The notes under the pieces were generated by a model. The model saw only the letters and a program-made list of their open reading frames with translations. It was not told the DNA's origin and ran no database searches. Source: Armatimonadetes bacterium UBA1398 (lineage in GTDB: Bacteria > Armatimonadota > Zipacnadia > UBA1398). From it: a stretch of 64,000 nt of DNA. This document shows positions 7,531 to 15,603 of the stretch, one piece after another (within the stretch, counting starts at the first letter, position 1; each line of letters starts with the position of its first letter). Made by a program: the position numbers and the translations under genes. The DNA is taken from assembly GCA_002305165.1 (NCBI GenBank), contig DBQI01000039.1:12358-76357 (forward strand), given 5' to 3'.

Positions 7531-9594
7531 ATGGTCGGGGCCGGAGATGACGGACCCATGGAACCCGACTGGATCCCTCCAGACGACGACTCAGATGACT
7601 TCGATGACGAGAGCCACGACCCTCGGGAGCGCGCGCTGCGCCATATCCAGGAGGAGATCCGTGAGGCGCGCCTGATGGGCGATCGCGCGCGGGAGGCGCG
7701 GGCCCAGGCCGCTCTGGGGCTCATGTACTCGGATCAGGGGCGGCTGGAGAGCGCCACCCAGGCCTTCCGCGAGTGCCTCCTCACGGCCCGGGACGGCGGC
7801 GACCGCGAGGGGGTGGCCTGGTCCCTCTTCCAGCTTGGCCGTATGCACGGTCAAAGCGGGAGCCTCGAGGACGGCCTCGGGTTCCTTCAGGAGTCCATGG
7901 AGGAGTGGACCGACTTGGGCCACCCGAGCGGGCTGATCCAGACGGAGATGCTGGCGGCGCAGTTCCACTCTGAGGCGGGGCGGCTCTCCCAGGCCATGGA
8001 GCTTCTGCAGCGGGCGCTGGAGCGGGCTCGCGAGTCGGGCGAGGGAGACACGGAATGGCGCGGCCTGCGGGACATGGCCGACATCTGGGCGCGGCAGGGC
8101 CGGTGGAGGGAGTGCGCGGAGGCTCACCGCCAGTCCATCCAGATCCTGTCGGCCCAAGCGAACCACCGTGAGGAAGCGGTATCGTGGGTCGCGCTCGGGT
8201 CCGCCCACTTCGAGTTCGGGCAGTACGAGCTTGGCCTGGAGGCCATCGACCGGGCGTGCGAGCTGTACGACCACTGCGAGGACCATCGCTCCCAGGCCTC
8301 GGCCCAGATGACCGCAGCCTCGGCCCTCGCCTCGGCGGGCCAGGTGGCGCAGGCGCTGGAGCGGTTCGAGGTGGCGTTCAAGCTCGCGGAGGAGATCGGG
8401 GATGACGCGCAGGCGGCGCGGATGTGCCTCTGGGCGTCGGACTTCTACGACGACATCGGCCACTTCGCCACCGCTCTCGATCTGGCTCGGCGGTCGGCGG
8501 AGCTCGCGGCGCGGGCGGGCAATACGGGCCAGGAGTGCCGGGCTCTGGAGCTTGCCGCCCATGTGCTGCGGGAGCTGGGCAAGGAACGGGAGGCGGCCGA
8601 GTCCTACGCCCTGGCGGCGGAGAAACATGCGCAGGAGGGCAGGCGGCAGGCCCAGGCGAGCGCTCTGGCGGGCTGTGGTTCGGCCCTTTTCGCGAACGGC
8701 GATTGCGAGGAGGGCATACGGCGCACCGAGGAGTCCCTGAGCATCGCGCGCTCCCTCGGCGATGAGCCGACGGTGGCCTCCACCCTCCTGCGGCTCGCCC
8801 AGTTCCGTCAGAACGCGGGTGATCCCGCCGGCGCCGTTCGTTGCCGTGAGGAAGCCCTGAGCCTATACAAGGCGCTGGGCGACGCGGGAGGCATGGAGAA
8901 CGCCCTGGGGGCGCTGTACCGGGCGGCCTTCGATGCGGGCGACGCGGACACCGCGCGCAAGCTCGGGCAGGCGCGGGTCGAGCTCGGCCGGGCGATGGGA
9001 TCGGCGCGGCTCGAGTTCACAGGCCTCTGGGCGCTGGTGGAGGTGGCTGGCCAGCAGGAGTCGCCCACGGACCAGCTCACGGCCAGCGCGCGGATCATGG
9101 AACTGGCTCGCGAGACGGGAAGCAGCCGGATCCTACATGATGCCAGGGAAGCGCACATGAGCGCCCTGCTCGCGCTGGAGCGGCACGACGAGGGGGCCGC
9201 GGAGATCGCGACGTGGATCGCGGAGGCGTCGCCCTGGGAGAGTCGGGAGGTCATCCGGTGGGGGGCAACGGCGGCGCTGACGCTCGAGCGGGCCGGGCGC
9301 CACGAGGAGGCGTGGTCCCTGTGGAAGACCTACCTCCCCCCCGTGCTGGCCGGCTGGGGCAGCGAGACCGCCCTGATGTCGATCAAGAGCGCCCTCACCT
9401 GCGCGCTGGAGGAGGGCGACAAGGGCATGGCGCTCAAGCTGAGCGAGTCGCTGCTGCAGGCGGCGAGCAAGAGCGACGACCCGGAGGAACGGAAGAAGGC
9501 GGTTCGGCTTCGGATGCGGGCGCTCCGAGAGAATCGGCTCTGGGGATGCGCCGTAATGCTGGCGTTCAAGGACGCCTTCACGCGCTACCGCTGA
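7531..9594 (+). CDS. TPR-repeat protein, cytoplasmic
   Basis: 687 residues from ATG 7531; ATG 7558 (MEPDWIPPDDD) is an equally good start and neither has a strong ribosome site. After an acidic head, the protein is built throughout of helical pairs about 40 residues apart with the TPR signature (for example ALGLMYSDQGRLESATQAF, LGSAHFEFGQYELGLEAID, ALAGCGSALFANGDCEEGI). About fourteen to sixteen repeats fit. There is no signal peptide, no membrane segment and no effector domain. TPR arrays of this type act as protein-interaction scaffolds, and no partner can be named. Confidence 0.8.
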   Translation: MVGAGDDGPMEPDWIPPDDDSDDFDDESHDPRERALRHIQEEIREARLMGDRAREARAQAALGLMYSDQGRLESATQAFRECLLTARDGGDREGVAWSLFQLGRMHGQSGSLEDGLGFLQESMEEWTDLGHPSGLIQTEMLAAQFHSEAGRLSQAMELLQRALERARESGEGDTEWRGLRDMADIWARQGRWRECAEAHRQSIQILSAQANHREEAVSWVALGSAHFEFGQYELGLEAIDRACELYDHCEDHRSQASAQMTAASALASAGQVAQALERFEVAFKLAEEIGDDAQAARMCLWASDFYDDIGHFATALDLARRSAELAARAGNTGQECRALELAAHVLRELGKEREAAESYALAAEKHAQEGRRQAQASALAGCGSALFANGDCEEGIRRTEESLSIARSLGDEPTVASTLLRLAQFRQNAGDPAGAVRCREEALSLYKALGDAGGMENALGALYRAAFDAGDADTARKLGQARVELGRAMGSARLEFTGLWALVEVAGQQESPTDQLTASARIMELARETGSSRILHDAREAHMSALLALERHDEGAAEIATWIAEASPWESREVIRWGATAALTLERAGRHEEAWSLWKTYLPPVLAGWGSETALMSIKSALTCALEEGDKGMALKLSESLLQAASKSDDPEERKKAVRLRMRALRENRLWGCAVMLAFKDAFTRYR

Positions 9595-9810
9595 TGGTCT
9601 TCGGGAACGGCTACGGCTTCGTCTCGGGGCCAGCTACGCGATCGCCGCGAGCGCGTACGCGCAACGAGAGACCTCACCTTCTCGTATACTGTATATGTAC
9701 GGTAGGTAGACAAGGCGCGAGACGCTCTCGCCGCATGATCTGCGATGCCGCGGCCCTCGGTCCTGCATGTGGGATCGCGCTGTCGTTTCGTGTGTGATAG
9801 GAGGAGGAGT

Positions 9811-10500
9811 GTGAGCATAAACCCGTTCTTGGTGTTGATCCTGCCCTTCGTGGTGCTAGGGTTCCTTGCCCAGATGTGGGTTCGCAGCAGTTTCGCGAAG
9901 TGGAGCCGCGTCGGCACCATGCGCGGCCTTACGGGCGCCGAGGTGGCCGCCACAGTGCTGCGGGACGCGGGGCTTTCCGGCGTGGCCATCGAGCCGGCGC
10001 GCGGCCACGCGCTATCCGACCACTACGACCCGCGCACGCGGACGCTTCGTCTGAGCGGGCCGGTGTACTCGGGCCGCTCGGTGGCGGCGGCGGCGGTAGC
10101 GGCCCATGAGGCCGGCCACGCGATCCAGCACGCCCAGCGCTACGCGCCGCTGGTGCTGCGGAACGCGGCGGTGCCCCTGGCCATCTCGGCCGACAAGGTT
10201 GTCGGCCTTCTCGTGATGGTCGGGTTCATGCTGATGTGGATGGGCGCGAAGGCGCCGGCGCTGTTCCTGGCGGCGGGGATCATCTACGGGGTGGCGGTGT
10301 TCTTCGCGCTGATCACCCTGCCCGTGGAGTTCAACGCGAGCCGACGGGCGATGGCGGCCCTGACGGACTCGGGCGTCGTCGTCATGCAGGAGCAGGCGGG
10401 GGTGCGCTCCGTGCTGGCGGCGGCGGCCTCGACCTACGTCGTCGCGGCGCTGATGTCCGTGGCGAACATGCTGTTCTACCTGGCTCTGGCGCGCGAGTAG
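9811..10500 (+). CDS. Membrane zinc metallopeptidase, YugP type
   Basis: 229 residues. GTG 9811 is set by AGGAGG 6 bp upstream. An N-terminal transmembrane helix is followed by the soluble part with HEAGH at about residue 101 (AAHEAGHAIQHAQ), the zinc-binding HEXXH, and then two or three more membrane helices. N-SRRA in the PVEFNASRRAM segment after the helices is conserved in the family, as is the overall size (about 225-230). This matches the putative neutral zinc metallopeptidase family typified by Bacillus YugP. Substrates are not established. The 216 bp upstream holds a TATACT (9685-9690) that could be a -10 element, without a convincing -35. Confidence 0.85.
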   Translation: MSINPFLVLILPFVVLGFLAQMWVRSSFAKWSRVGTMRGLTGAEVAATVLRDAGLSGVAIEPARGHALSDHYDPRTRTLRLSGPVYSGRSVAAAAVAAHEAGHAIQHAQRYAPLVLRNAAVPLAISADKVVGLLVMVGFMLMWMGAKAPALFLAAGIIYGVAVFFALITLPVEFNASRRAMAALTDSGVVVMQEQAGVRSVLAAAASTYVVAALMSVANMLFYLALARE

Positions 10501-10518
10501 CGCCTATTCGGCGAGCGT

Positions 10519-10554
10519 GAGGCGGGGGCGCCCTTTGGCGGGCGTCCCCGCCTC
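10519..10554 (+). terminator. Hairpin after the YugP-like gene
   Basis: Arms 10519-10531 and 10542-10554 pair over 13 bp with one G-U pair, followed by TT. It sits between the metallopeptidase stop (10500) and the next start (10577). It has no long T run, so it may be a weak intrinsic terminator. Confidence 0.5.
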
Positions 10555-10576
10555 TTCCATCTGAGGAGGCCACACT

Positions 10577-11734
10577 ATGGTCAGCGACACCCCCTTCGCG
10601 CTTCGCGCTCCGCGGCAGACCTTCTTCGGTTGCGGTGAACTCCGTCGTTTGGGGGAGGTCTCGAAGCGCTTAGGCTCCGTGGCGCTCATCGCCATCGGGC
10701 AGGGCAGCGTCCGGGCCCACGGCTTCCTCCACACGGCCCGGCGGAGCCTGGAGGCGGAGGGGATCACCGCCCATGTCTATGAGGGGATCTCGCCCGAGCC
10801 GCTCCTGGGGGATGTCGAGCGGGGGCGGGAGGCGGCGCGAAGCTGCCGGGCGGAGTTCGTGATCGCCCTTGGCGGCGGCAGCGTGCTCGATGTGGGCAAG
10901 TCGATCGCGGCCCTGGGCGGCACCTACCGCCCCCTGACCGAGTACCACTCGGGGACCCGGGCCTGCGATGAGCCGGGGCTGCCGTGCGTGGCCGTCCCGA
11001 CGACATCGGGGACGGGAAGCGAGGCGACGCCGAACTCGGTGCTCACCGACCCGGCGCGCCGGCTGAAGACGTCGATCCGCGGGGCGGCGCTGCAACCGGA
11101 GATCGCCCTCGTCGATCCCGACCTGACCCTGCCGCTGCCGCCCGAGCCCACGGCCCACTCAGGGCTGGACGCGCTCTGCCAAGCGATCGAGGCCTACGTG
11201 AGCCGCGGCGCCAACCCCGTCAGCGATCTGTGGGCGCTGCGGGCCGTGCGGGCTATCGGGGGCTCGTTGGCGGGGGCCGTGGCCGACGGGAGCAACCGGG
11301 GCCATCGGTACGACATGGCGCTGGGGAGCCACCTAGCGGGCCTGGCGCTGGCGAGCGCGCGCCTGGGGCTCGTGCATGGCCTCGCCCACCCGGTAGGCAT
11401 GGCGTCCGGCAAGCCGCACGGCCTCGTCTGCGGGGCCATGCTCCCCATGGTGATCCGCGCGAACGCGGAGGTGGCGGGGAGCCGTTACGGGGATCTCTGC
11501 GAGGCGGCCGGCCTGGGGAGCCCCGAGCCCGCGGCGGCGGCGGAGGCGCTGGCGCGGTGGGTGGAGGGGCTCTGCGAGGAGTTCGGGGCGCCGGTCCGCC
11601 TGGCGGAACTGGGGGTGCCGGAGGACGAGCTCGAATCGATCGCGACGGCGGCGGCCTCGGCGGGGTCCACCCGCACCAACCCGCTCGAGATGTCCGCCGA
11701 GGCGATCCTGGACCTCATGCGCAAGAACCTCTAG
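10577..11734 (+). CDS. Iron-type (class III) alcohol dehydrogenase family protein
   Basis: 385 residues, ATG with AGGAGG upstream. The NAD(P) site ALGGGSVLDVGKSIA near residue 100 and PTTSGTGSEAT near 140 are diagnostic for the family. Metal ligands are partly present: the Asp of GLDALCQAIEAY and the His residues of VHGLAHPVG and GKPHGL. The His that usually follows Asp four positions later (DALXH) is Gln here (DALCQ), a variant found in some family members. The reaction is presumably NAD(P)-dependent alcohol/aldehyde interconversion with unknown substrate. There are no neighbours that name a pathway. Confidence 0.85.
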   Translation: MVSDTPFALRAPRQTFFGCGELRRLGEVSKRLGSVALIAIGQGSVRAHGFLHTARRSLEAEGITAHVYEGISPEPLLGDVERGREAARSCRAEFVIALGGGSVLDVGKSIAALGGTYRPLTEYHSGTRACDEPGLPCVAVPTTSGTGSEATPNSVLTDPARRLKTSIRGAALQPEIALVDPDLTLPLPPEPTAHSGLDALCQAIEAYVSRGANPVSDLWALRAVRAIGGSLAGAVADGSNRGHRYDMALGSHLAGLALASARLGLVHGLAHPVGMASGKPHGLVCGAMLPMVIRANAEVAGSRYGDLCEAAGLGSPEPAAAAEALARWVEGLCEEFGAPVRLAELGVPEDELESIATAAASAGSTRTNPLEMSAEAILDLMRKNL

Positions 11735-11825
11735 GCCCCGAGACAGAACCACGACCCCTTCCGGCACGTTTGAACCTAAGTGGTTGCACGGGAGAGTGCC
11801 AGCCGCGACTGGCGGAGGTCTGAAC

Positions 11826-12560
11826 ATGATCGAGTTCGACGATGTGTGCCTGCGTTACCCCAACGGCACACAAGCCTTGGACCATGTGTCCACGACCATC
11901 GAGAAGGGGGAGTTCTGCTTCCTCGTCGGCGCTTCGGGCATGGGGAAGTCCTCCCTCCTGAAGCTCGTCTACCGAGAGGAGACCCCCTCGGCGGGCCGGG
12001 TCATCGTGAACGGCACGGACGTAGCCGCGCTGCCGAAGCGGCATGTGCCCCTTCTGCGGCGGCGCATCGGCGTTGTCTTCCAAGACTTCCGGCTCCTCAG
12101 CAAGAAGACGGCGGCGGAGAACGTGGGCTACGCCCTGGACGTTATCGGCGTGCCACGGCGGGAGAAACACCGCCGGGTGCCGAAGGCGCTGGAGCTGGTG
12201 GACCTGCTCCACAAGGCCGACGCCTACCCCGATGAGCTGTCGGGGGGCGAGCAGCAGCGGGTCTCCATGGCCCGGGCCCTGGTGAACAACCCACCGATCC
12301 TCCTGGCGGACGAGCCCACGGGGAACCTGGACCCCGACGCCTCGTGGAACATCGTCCAGCTCCTCTCGAAGATCAACATCACGGGCACGACCGTCGTCGT
12401 GGCGACCCATGACCGGGACATCGTGAATCGCATGGCGCGGCGGGTCGTGACCCTCTCCGAGGGGCGGATCGTGGCCGACCGGCAGCGGGCCTCGTACGAC
12501 GTAGGGGAAGCGGACAGCCCCGGAGATCCCATGACGCGCCGGGAGGAGGTATCCCCATGA
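11826..12560 (+). CDS. ftsE: FtsE, cell-division ABC ATPase
   Basis: 244 residues. ATG 11826 has GGAGG 7 bp upstream. FtsE forms the cytoplasmic ATPase of the FtsEX complex, which couples division to activation of cell-wall hydrolases. Seen here: Walker A GASGMGKSS at about 36-44, Q-loop VVFQDFRLL, signature LSGGEQQR, Walker B ILLADEPTGNLD and the switch His in VATHDRD. The sequence is typical of FtsE except for a C-terminal extension after SEGRIVADRQ. It overlaps ftsX by four bases (ATGA). A short inverted repeat at 11799-11814 precedes the ribosome site and could form a small leader hairpin. Confidence 0.95.
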   Translation: MIEFDDVCLRYPNGTQALDHVSTTIEKGEFCFLVGASGMGKSSLLKLVYREETPSAGRVIVNGTDVAALPKRHVPLLRRRIGVVFQDFRLLSKKTAAENVGYALDVIGVPRREKHRRVPKALELVDLLHKADAYPDELSGGEQQRVSMARALVNNPPILLADEPTGNLDPDASWNIVQLLSKINITGTTVVVATHDRDIVNRMARRVVTLSEGRIVADRQRASYDVGEADSPGDPMTRREEVSP

Positions 12561-13459
12561 ACCTCCGCACCGTGGAGTTCCAGATCGTGGAGACGAGCGC
12601 GAACATCCGGCGCAACGGCCTCATGACGGCGGCGGCGGTGACGAACGCGGCGGCCTGTCTCTTCGTGCTCGGCGCCTTCGCCCTCGCCCTGTGGAACCTG
12701 CACAGCATGACGGAGCAGCTAAGCCACGAGAGCCGGATCCGCATCTTCCTCCTGAAGGATGTGCCCTTCGAGGAGGCTCAGGCCCTGGAGAGCGAGATCG
12801 ACACGCGCTTCGGCAACATGATCGAGGAGCGGACGCTTATCCCGCGTGAGCAGGTGCTGGAGGAGTTCATCCTCAAGTTCCCGAGCATCCCGGACGCGGG
12901 CCTCGGGGAGGAGAACAACCCCTTCCCCCACGAGCTTCAGGTGAAGCTCAAGGACCCCGAGGAATGGCGCACGGTCACGGAGTTCGCGCGCGCCGACGGC
13001 CGGGTCGACGAGGTGCGCTCCGGCCGGGAGTCGGGCCTGGAGCCGCTCCTCAAGCTGCGCCGGATGACGCGGATCGGCGGGATCATCCTGGTGACCTTCC
13101 TCGGGTTCGCGACCCTGCTGACCATCAGCAACACGATTCGGCTGACCATCTACGCGAGGCGGCGTGAGATCGGCATCATGCAGCTCGTGGGGGCGACGTC
13201 GCGGTTCATCCGCTTCCCCTTCCTGCTGGAGGGCGTCTTCCACGGCACCCTGGGCGCGTTGCTCGGCGGCGCCGCGCTGCTGGGCGGGTATACGAGCCTC
13301 GTGTCCTGGGTCGCTGAGACGATCCCGGCGTTCGAGCGATGGCTGATCTACAGCGCCGACCAGCTCGGCATCCTCTTCGGCGGACTCATCGCCATCGGTC
13401 TGCTCTTCGGGCTCATCGGAAGCTGGATGTCGGTGAGCCGGCACCTTCAGAGCCCATAG
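12557..13459 (+). CDS. ftsX: FtsX, cell-division membrane protein
   Basis: 300 residues, start overlapping the ftsE stop. The layout is that of FtsX: an N-terminal cytoplasmic tail, TM1 at about 21-42, an extracytoplasmic domain of about 130 residues, then three C-terminal helices, with the cytoplasmic YARRREIGIMQLVGAT loop that contacts FtsE. The IREREIGIMQ-like segment is a hallmark of the family. The extracytoplasmic loop would bind the activator of a peptidoglycan hydrolase. No PcsB- or EnvC-like gene follows in this window, so the partner lies elsewhere. Confidence 0.95.
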   Translation: MNLRTVEFQIVETSANIRRNGLMTAAAVTNAAACLFVLGAFALALWNLHSMTEQLSHESRIRIFLLKDVPFEEAQALESEIDTRFGNMIEERTLIPREQVLEEFILKFPSIPDAGLGEENNPFPHELQVKLKDPEEWRTVTEFARADGRVDEVRSGRESGLEPLLKLRRMTRIGGIILVTFLGFATLLTISNTIRLTIYARRREIGIMQLVGATSRFIRFPFLLEGVFHGTLGALLGGAALLGGYTSLVSWVAETIPAFERWLIYSADQLGILFGGLIAIGLLFGLIGSWMSVSRHLQSP

Positions 13460-13464
13460 GGGTC

Positions 13465-13495
13465 GGGAGGGGCCGGCGGACGGCCGTCCCCTCCC
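13465..13495. terminator. Bidirectional hairpin between convergent genes
   Basis: GGGAGGGG at 13465-13472 pairs with CCCCTCCC at 13488-13495 around a GC-rich loop. It lies between the ends of ftsX (13459) and the opposite-strand GH50 gene (13516), the right place to stop transcription from both sides. Confidence 0.5.
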
Positions 13496-13515
13496 CTGCC
13501 CCTCGCGGCAAGGCT

Positions 13516-15603
13516 CTACTCCCCTGTCGCGCGAAGCTCGTACATGGTGCGGCTGACGTCTCGCAGCGCCTCGATCGTCTCGGGGTACGGCGTGTCGCAG
13601 ATGTCGATGAAGCCGATCTGGTAGTTCTCCTCATCGAGGGGCCGCCCGGTGGTCGATTCGTCCCGGTACTTGAACCAGTGGCAGCCGACGAACTGCGGAT
13701 GCCGCAACATGCCGCGGACGTACTCGCGGTAGAGGTCGGCCCGCGCCTGCTGGCTCTCCACCGAGACCAGCCCCGTGTGGAACATGCCGCGATCCAGGGC
13801 TCCGAAGTGGAACTCGCCGATGATGAGGGGCACATCGGGTCCGGGGAAGCGGAAGTCGGCCACTGAACGGGTGTACAGGTTGTAGCTCACGACGTCGCAG
13901 TACTCGGCGGCCACCTCGGCGACGAGATCGTTCACCCAGGCGAAGCGGCAACCCAGGTAGAGCTGGTTGGGAGCGACGGACTTCACGGCATCGCGAATCT
14001 TGCGGAAGTACGTCTCCGCCGTCTTGCGGTTGAAGGCGAGGAGATCGGCCCGGGCGCCGTCGCCCTCGGGCGGCTCATTCGATTCCAGAAGGGCCTCCCA
14101 GGAGTCGTGCTCGACGCCCCACGCGGCGTTCAGATCGCCGATGTCGCCGTATTGGGCGCGGAGGTCCTCGACGAAGACCCGCTTCGCCGGCTGATCGGCG
14201 GGCGACCGGAGGGTGGCGACGGCGAGGGCCGTCTCGTCGCCCCAGCCCAGCTCGTTGTCAACGAAGTAGCCGAGGCACCACGGGTCGCCGGCGGTGCGCT
14301 CGCCGTTCCACCGCACGGAGCCCAGCAGGGACTCCTCGAAGCTCGGGTCGAAGACGTCCCGGAACTGTCCCCAGTATCCCTCGCTGCCCTCGAGGAGTCG
14401 GCCGCTGAAGCCGATGGTCGCCACGTAGGGCGTTCGGCCCATGCGGCCGATCTCGAGGTCCGACCAGTTGGCGATGGTGTTCACGCCCCAGCTCGCGAGC
14501 CGCTCGTGGGTGCGATCGGCGAAGGCCGCCTCCCACTCTGGCCCGTACTTGCGATGGAGGTTCGCGGCGCCGAAGTCGAAGGTGCGCACCGTCCGGCCCG
14601 CATAGTGGCCGTGGAGCGCCCAGCCCTCGCCGTAGTAGCGCGCCAGTGGGGCCCCCTCCTCGGGGAGGCCGACGTACCAGTGCTCGCGCTCGTCGATGGG
14701 CGTGTTGTCGCCCCAGCCGCCGACGCAATCCACGCCGTGGGAGATGAAGAGGCATCCGCTGGGGTCCACGAGCCACCACTTGCCGTCGACCTTCTCGGTG
14801 CGGAAGAAGCCCGTCGCCTCGAGCCGCGGGCCGTCAGCCCATCCGCCCCACTCGTTCCAGGAGGCGGGACGCGGGGCGGCGGCGAGCTCGGCGGTCTCCC
14901 GGTCGAGGGCCTGGCGCAGCTCATCCTCGGAGTGGGTCTTGCCCGGCCAGTCGCGGCGCCTGTACTGGCCGAACTCGTCGATGAGGGGGAAGAACTCGGC
15001 GGCGTTCACGGCGATTGCGGCCCGCTCGCCCGTGGCGCGGAGGTCGTTGACGCGGAAGCGATGGTCCTCGTTCGGAGTGGGGACGAAGACCAGGATCTGG
15101 GTGACGTTCGCGGGGTCGAAGTCGGAGAAGCCCTTGGGGGCGCCCGGGTAGCCCCGCATGCCGAACAGATTCAGGGGCTCGCCGTTCTCGTCCCGGGGCA
15201 TGGAGGGCAGCGGCGCCACGATGGTCCCCGACTCCCCGGGTCCCAGGTCCACGCCCACCTGCACGCAATGGCGAGCGCCGTCGGCTCCGGGGTTGTCGAC
15301 CCGGATCATCGCGTTCACCCGGTTGTCGCCGAGGTTCACGACGTCGAGCTCCACCTGCCCGAAGCCGGAGAGATCCCAGGCGCCCTCGGGCGCTGGCAGC
15401 ACGATGCCCGGCCAGGGTTCGGCGTGGCCCGTGTCCATCACGAGCCAGCGGTCGCCCTGGACCGTGAGCGTGGAGGCAGTGACATCGGTGGTCCGGATCG
15501 CCGCAGGGTCGAAGGGATCCTCGAAGTCGTACAGGGTCATGTCAGCCATCGCCATACCTCCAAGGGCGCCCATCAGGGCCAGGGTGAGGATGAGCGTCTT
15601 CAT
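13516..15603 (-). CDS. Secreted GH50-like (beta-agarase family) glycoside hydrolase
   Basis: 695 residues. The start is the ATG at 15603 with GGAGGAGG upstream; the open frame continues far upstream as an artefact of high GC. A signal peptide ends at about residue 21 (MKTLILTLALMGALGGMAMA). Residues 22-165 resemble a carbohydrate-binding jelly roll (YDFEDPFDP... WDLSGFGQVELDVVN). The rest is a clan GH-A TIM barrel with the GH50 hallmarks: WWLVDPSGCLFISHGVDCV, the acid/base Glu in YFVDNELGWG (near 453) and the nucleophile Glu in IGEFHFGALDRGMFHTG (near 594). GH50 enzymes release neoagaro-oligosaccharides from agarose; the exact substrate here may be another galactan. Its ATG overlaps the stop of the upstream phosphoesterase/PQQ gene. 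Confidence 0.85.
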   Translation of the reverse strand: MKTLILTLALMGALGGMAMADMTLYDFEDPFDPAAIRTTDVTASTLTVQGDRWLVMDTGHAEPWPGIVLPAPEGAWDLSGFGQVELDVVNLGDNRVNAMIRVDNPGADGARHCVQVGVDLGPGESGTIVAPLPSMPRDENGEPLNLFGMRGYPGAPKGFSDFDPANVTQILVFVPTPNEDHRFRVNDLRATGERAAIAVNAAEFFPLIDEFGQYRRRDWPGKTHSEDELRQALDRETAELAAAPRPASWNEWGGWADGPRLEATGFFRTEKVDGKWWLVDPSGCLFISHGVDCVGGWGDNTPIDEREHWYVGLPEEGAPLARYYGEGWALHGHYAGRTVRTFDFGAANLHRKYGPEWEAAFADRTHERLASWGVNTIANWSDLEIGRMGRTPYVATIGFSGRLLEGSEGYWGQFRDVFDPSFEESLLGSVRWNGERTAGDPWCLGYFVDNELGWGDETALAVATLRSPADQPAKRVFVEDLRAQYGDIGDLNAAWGVEHDSWEALLESNEPPEGDGARADLLAFNRKTAETYFRKIRDAVKSVAPNQLYLGCRFAWVNDLVAEVAAEYCDVVSYNLYTRSVADFRFPGPDVPLIIGEFHFGALDRGMFHTGLVSVESQQARADLYREYVRGMLRHPQFVGCHWFKYRDESTTGRPLDEENYQIGFIDICDTPYPETIEALRDVSRTMYELRATGE

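Noticed and set aside
9595..9810. RNA gene or operator at the AT-richer patch near 9680-9705
   Set aside because: TATACTGTATATGTAC looks palindromic by chance; no stable fold, tRNA arm or clear -35 element could be found.
11826..13459. FtsE as the missing ATPase of the sugar importer
   Set aside because: It lacks the C-terminal regulatory domain of MalK/MsmX ATPases and overlaps ftsX, which fixes its role in cell division.
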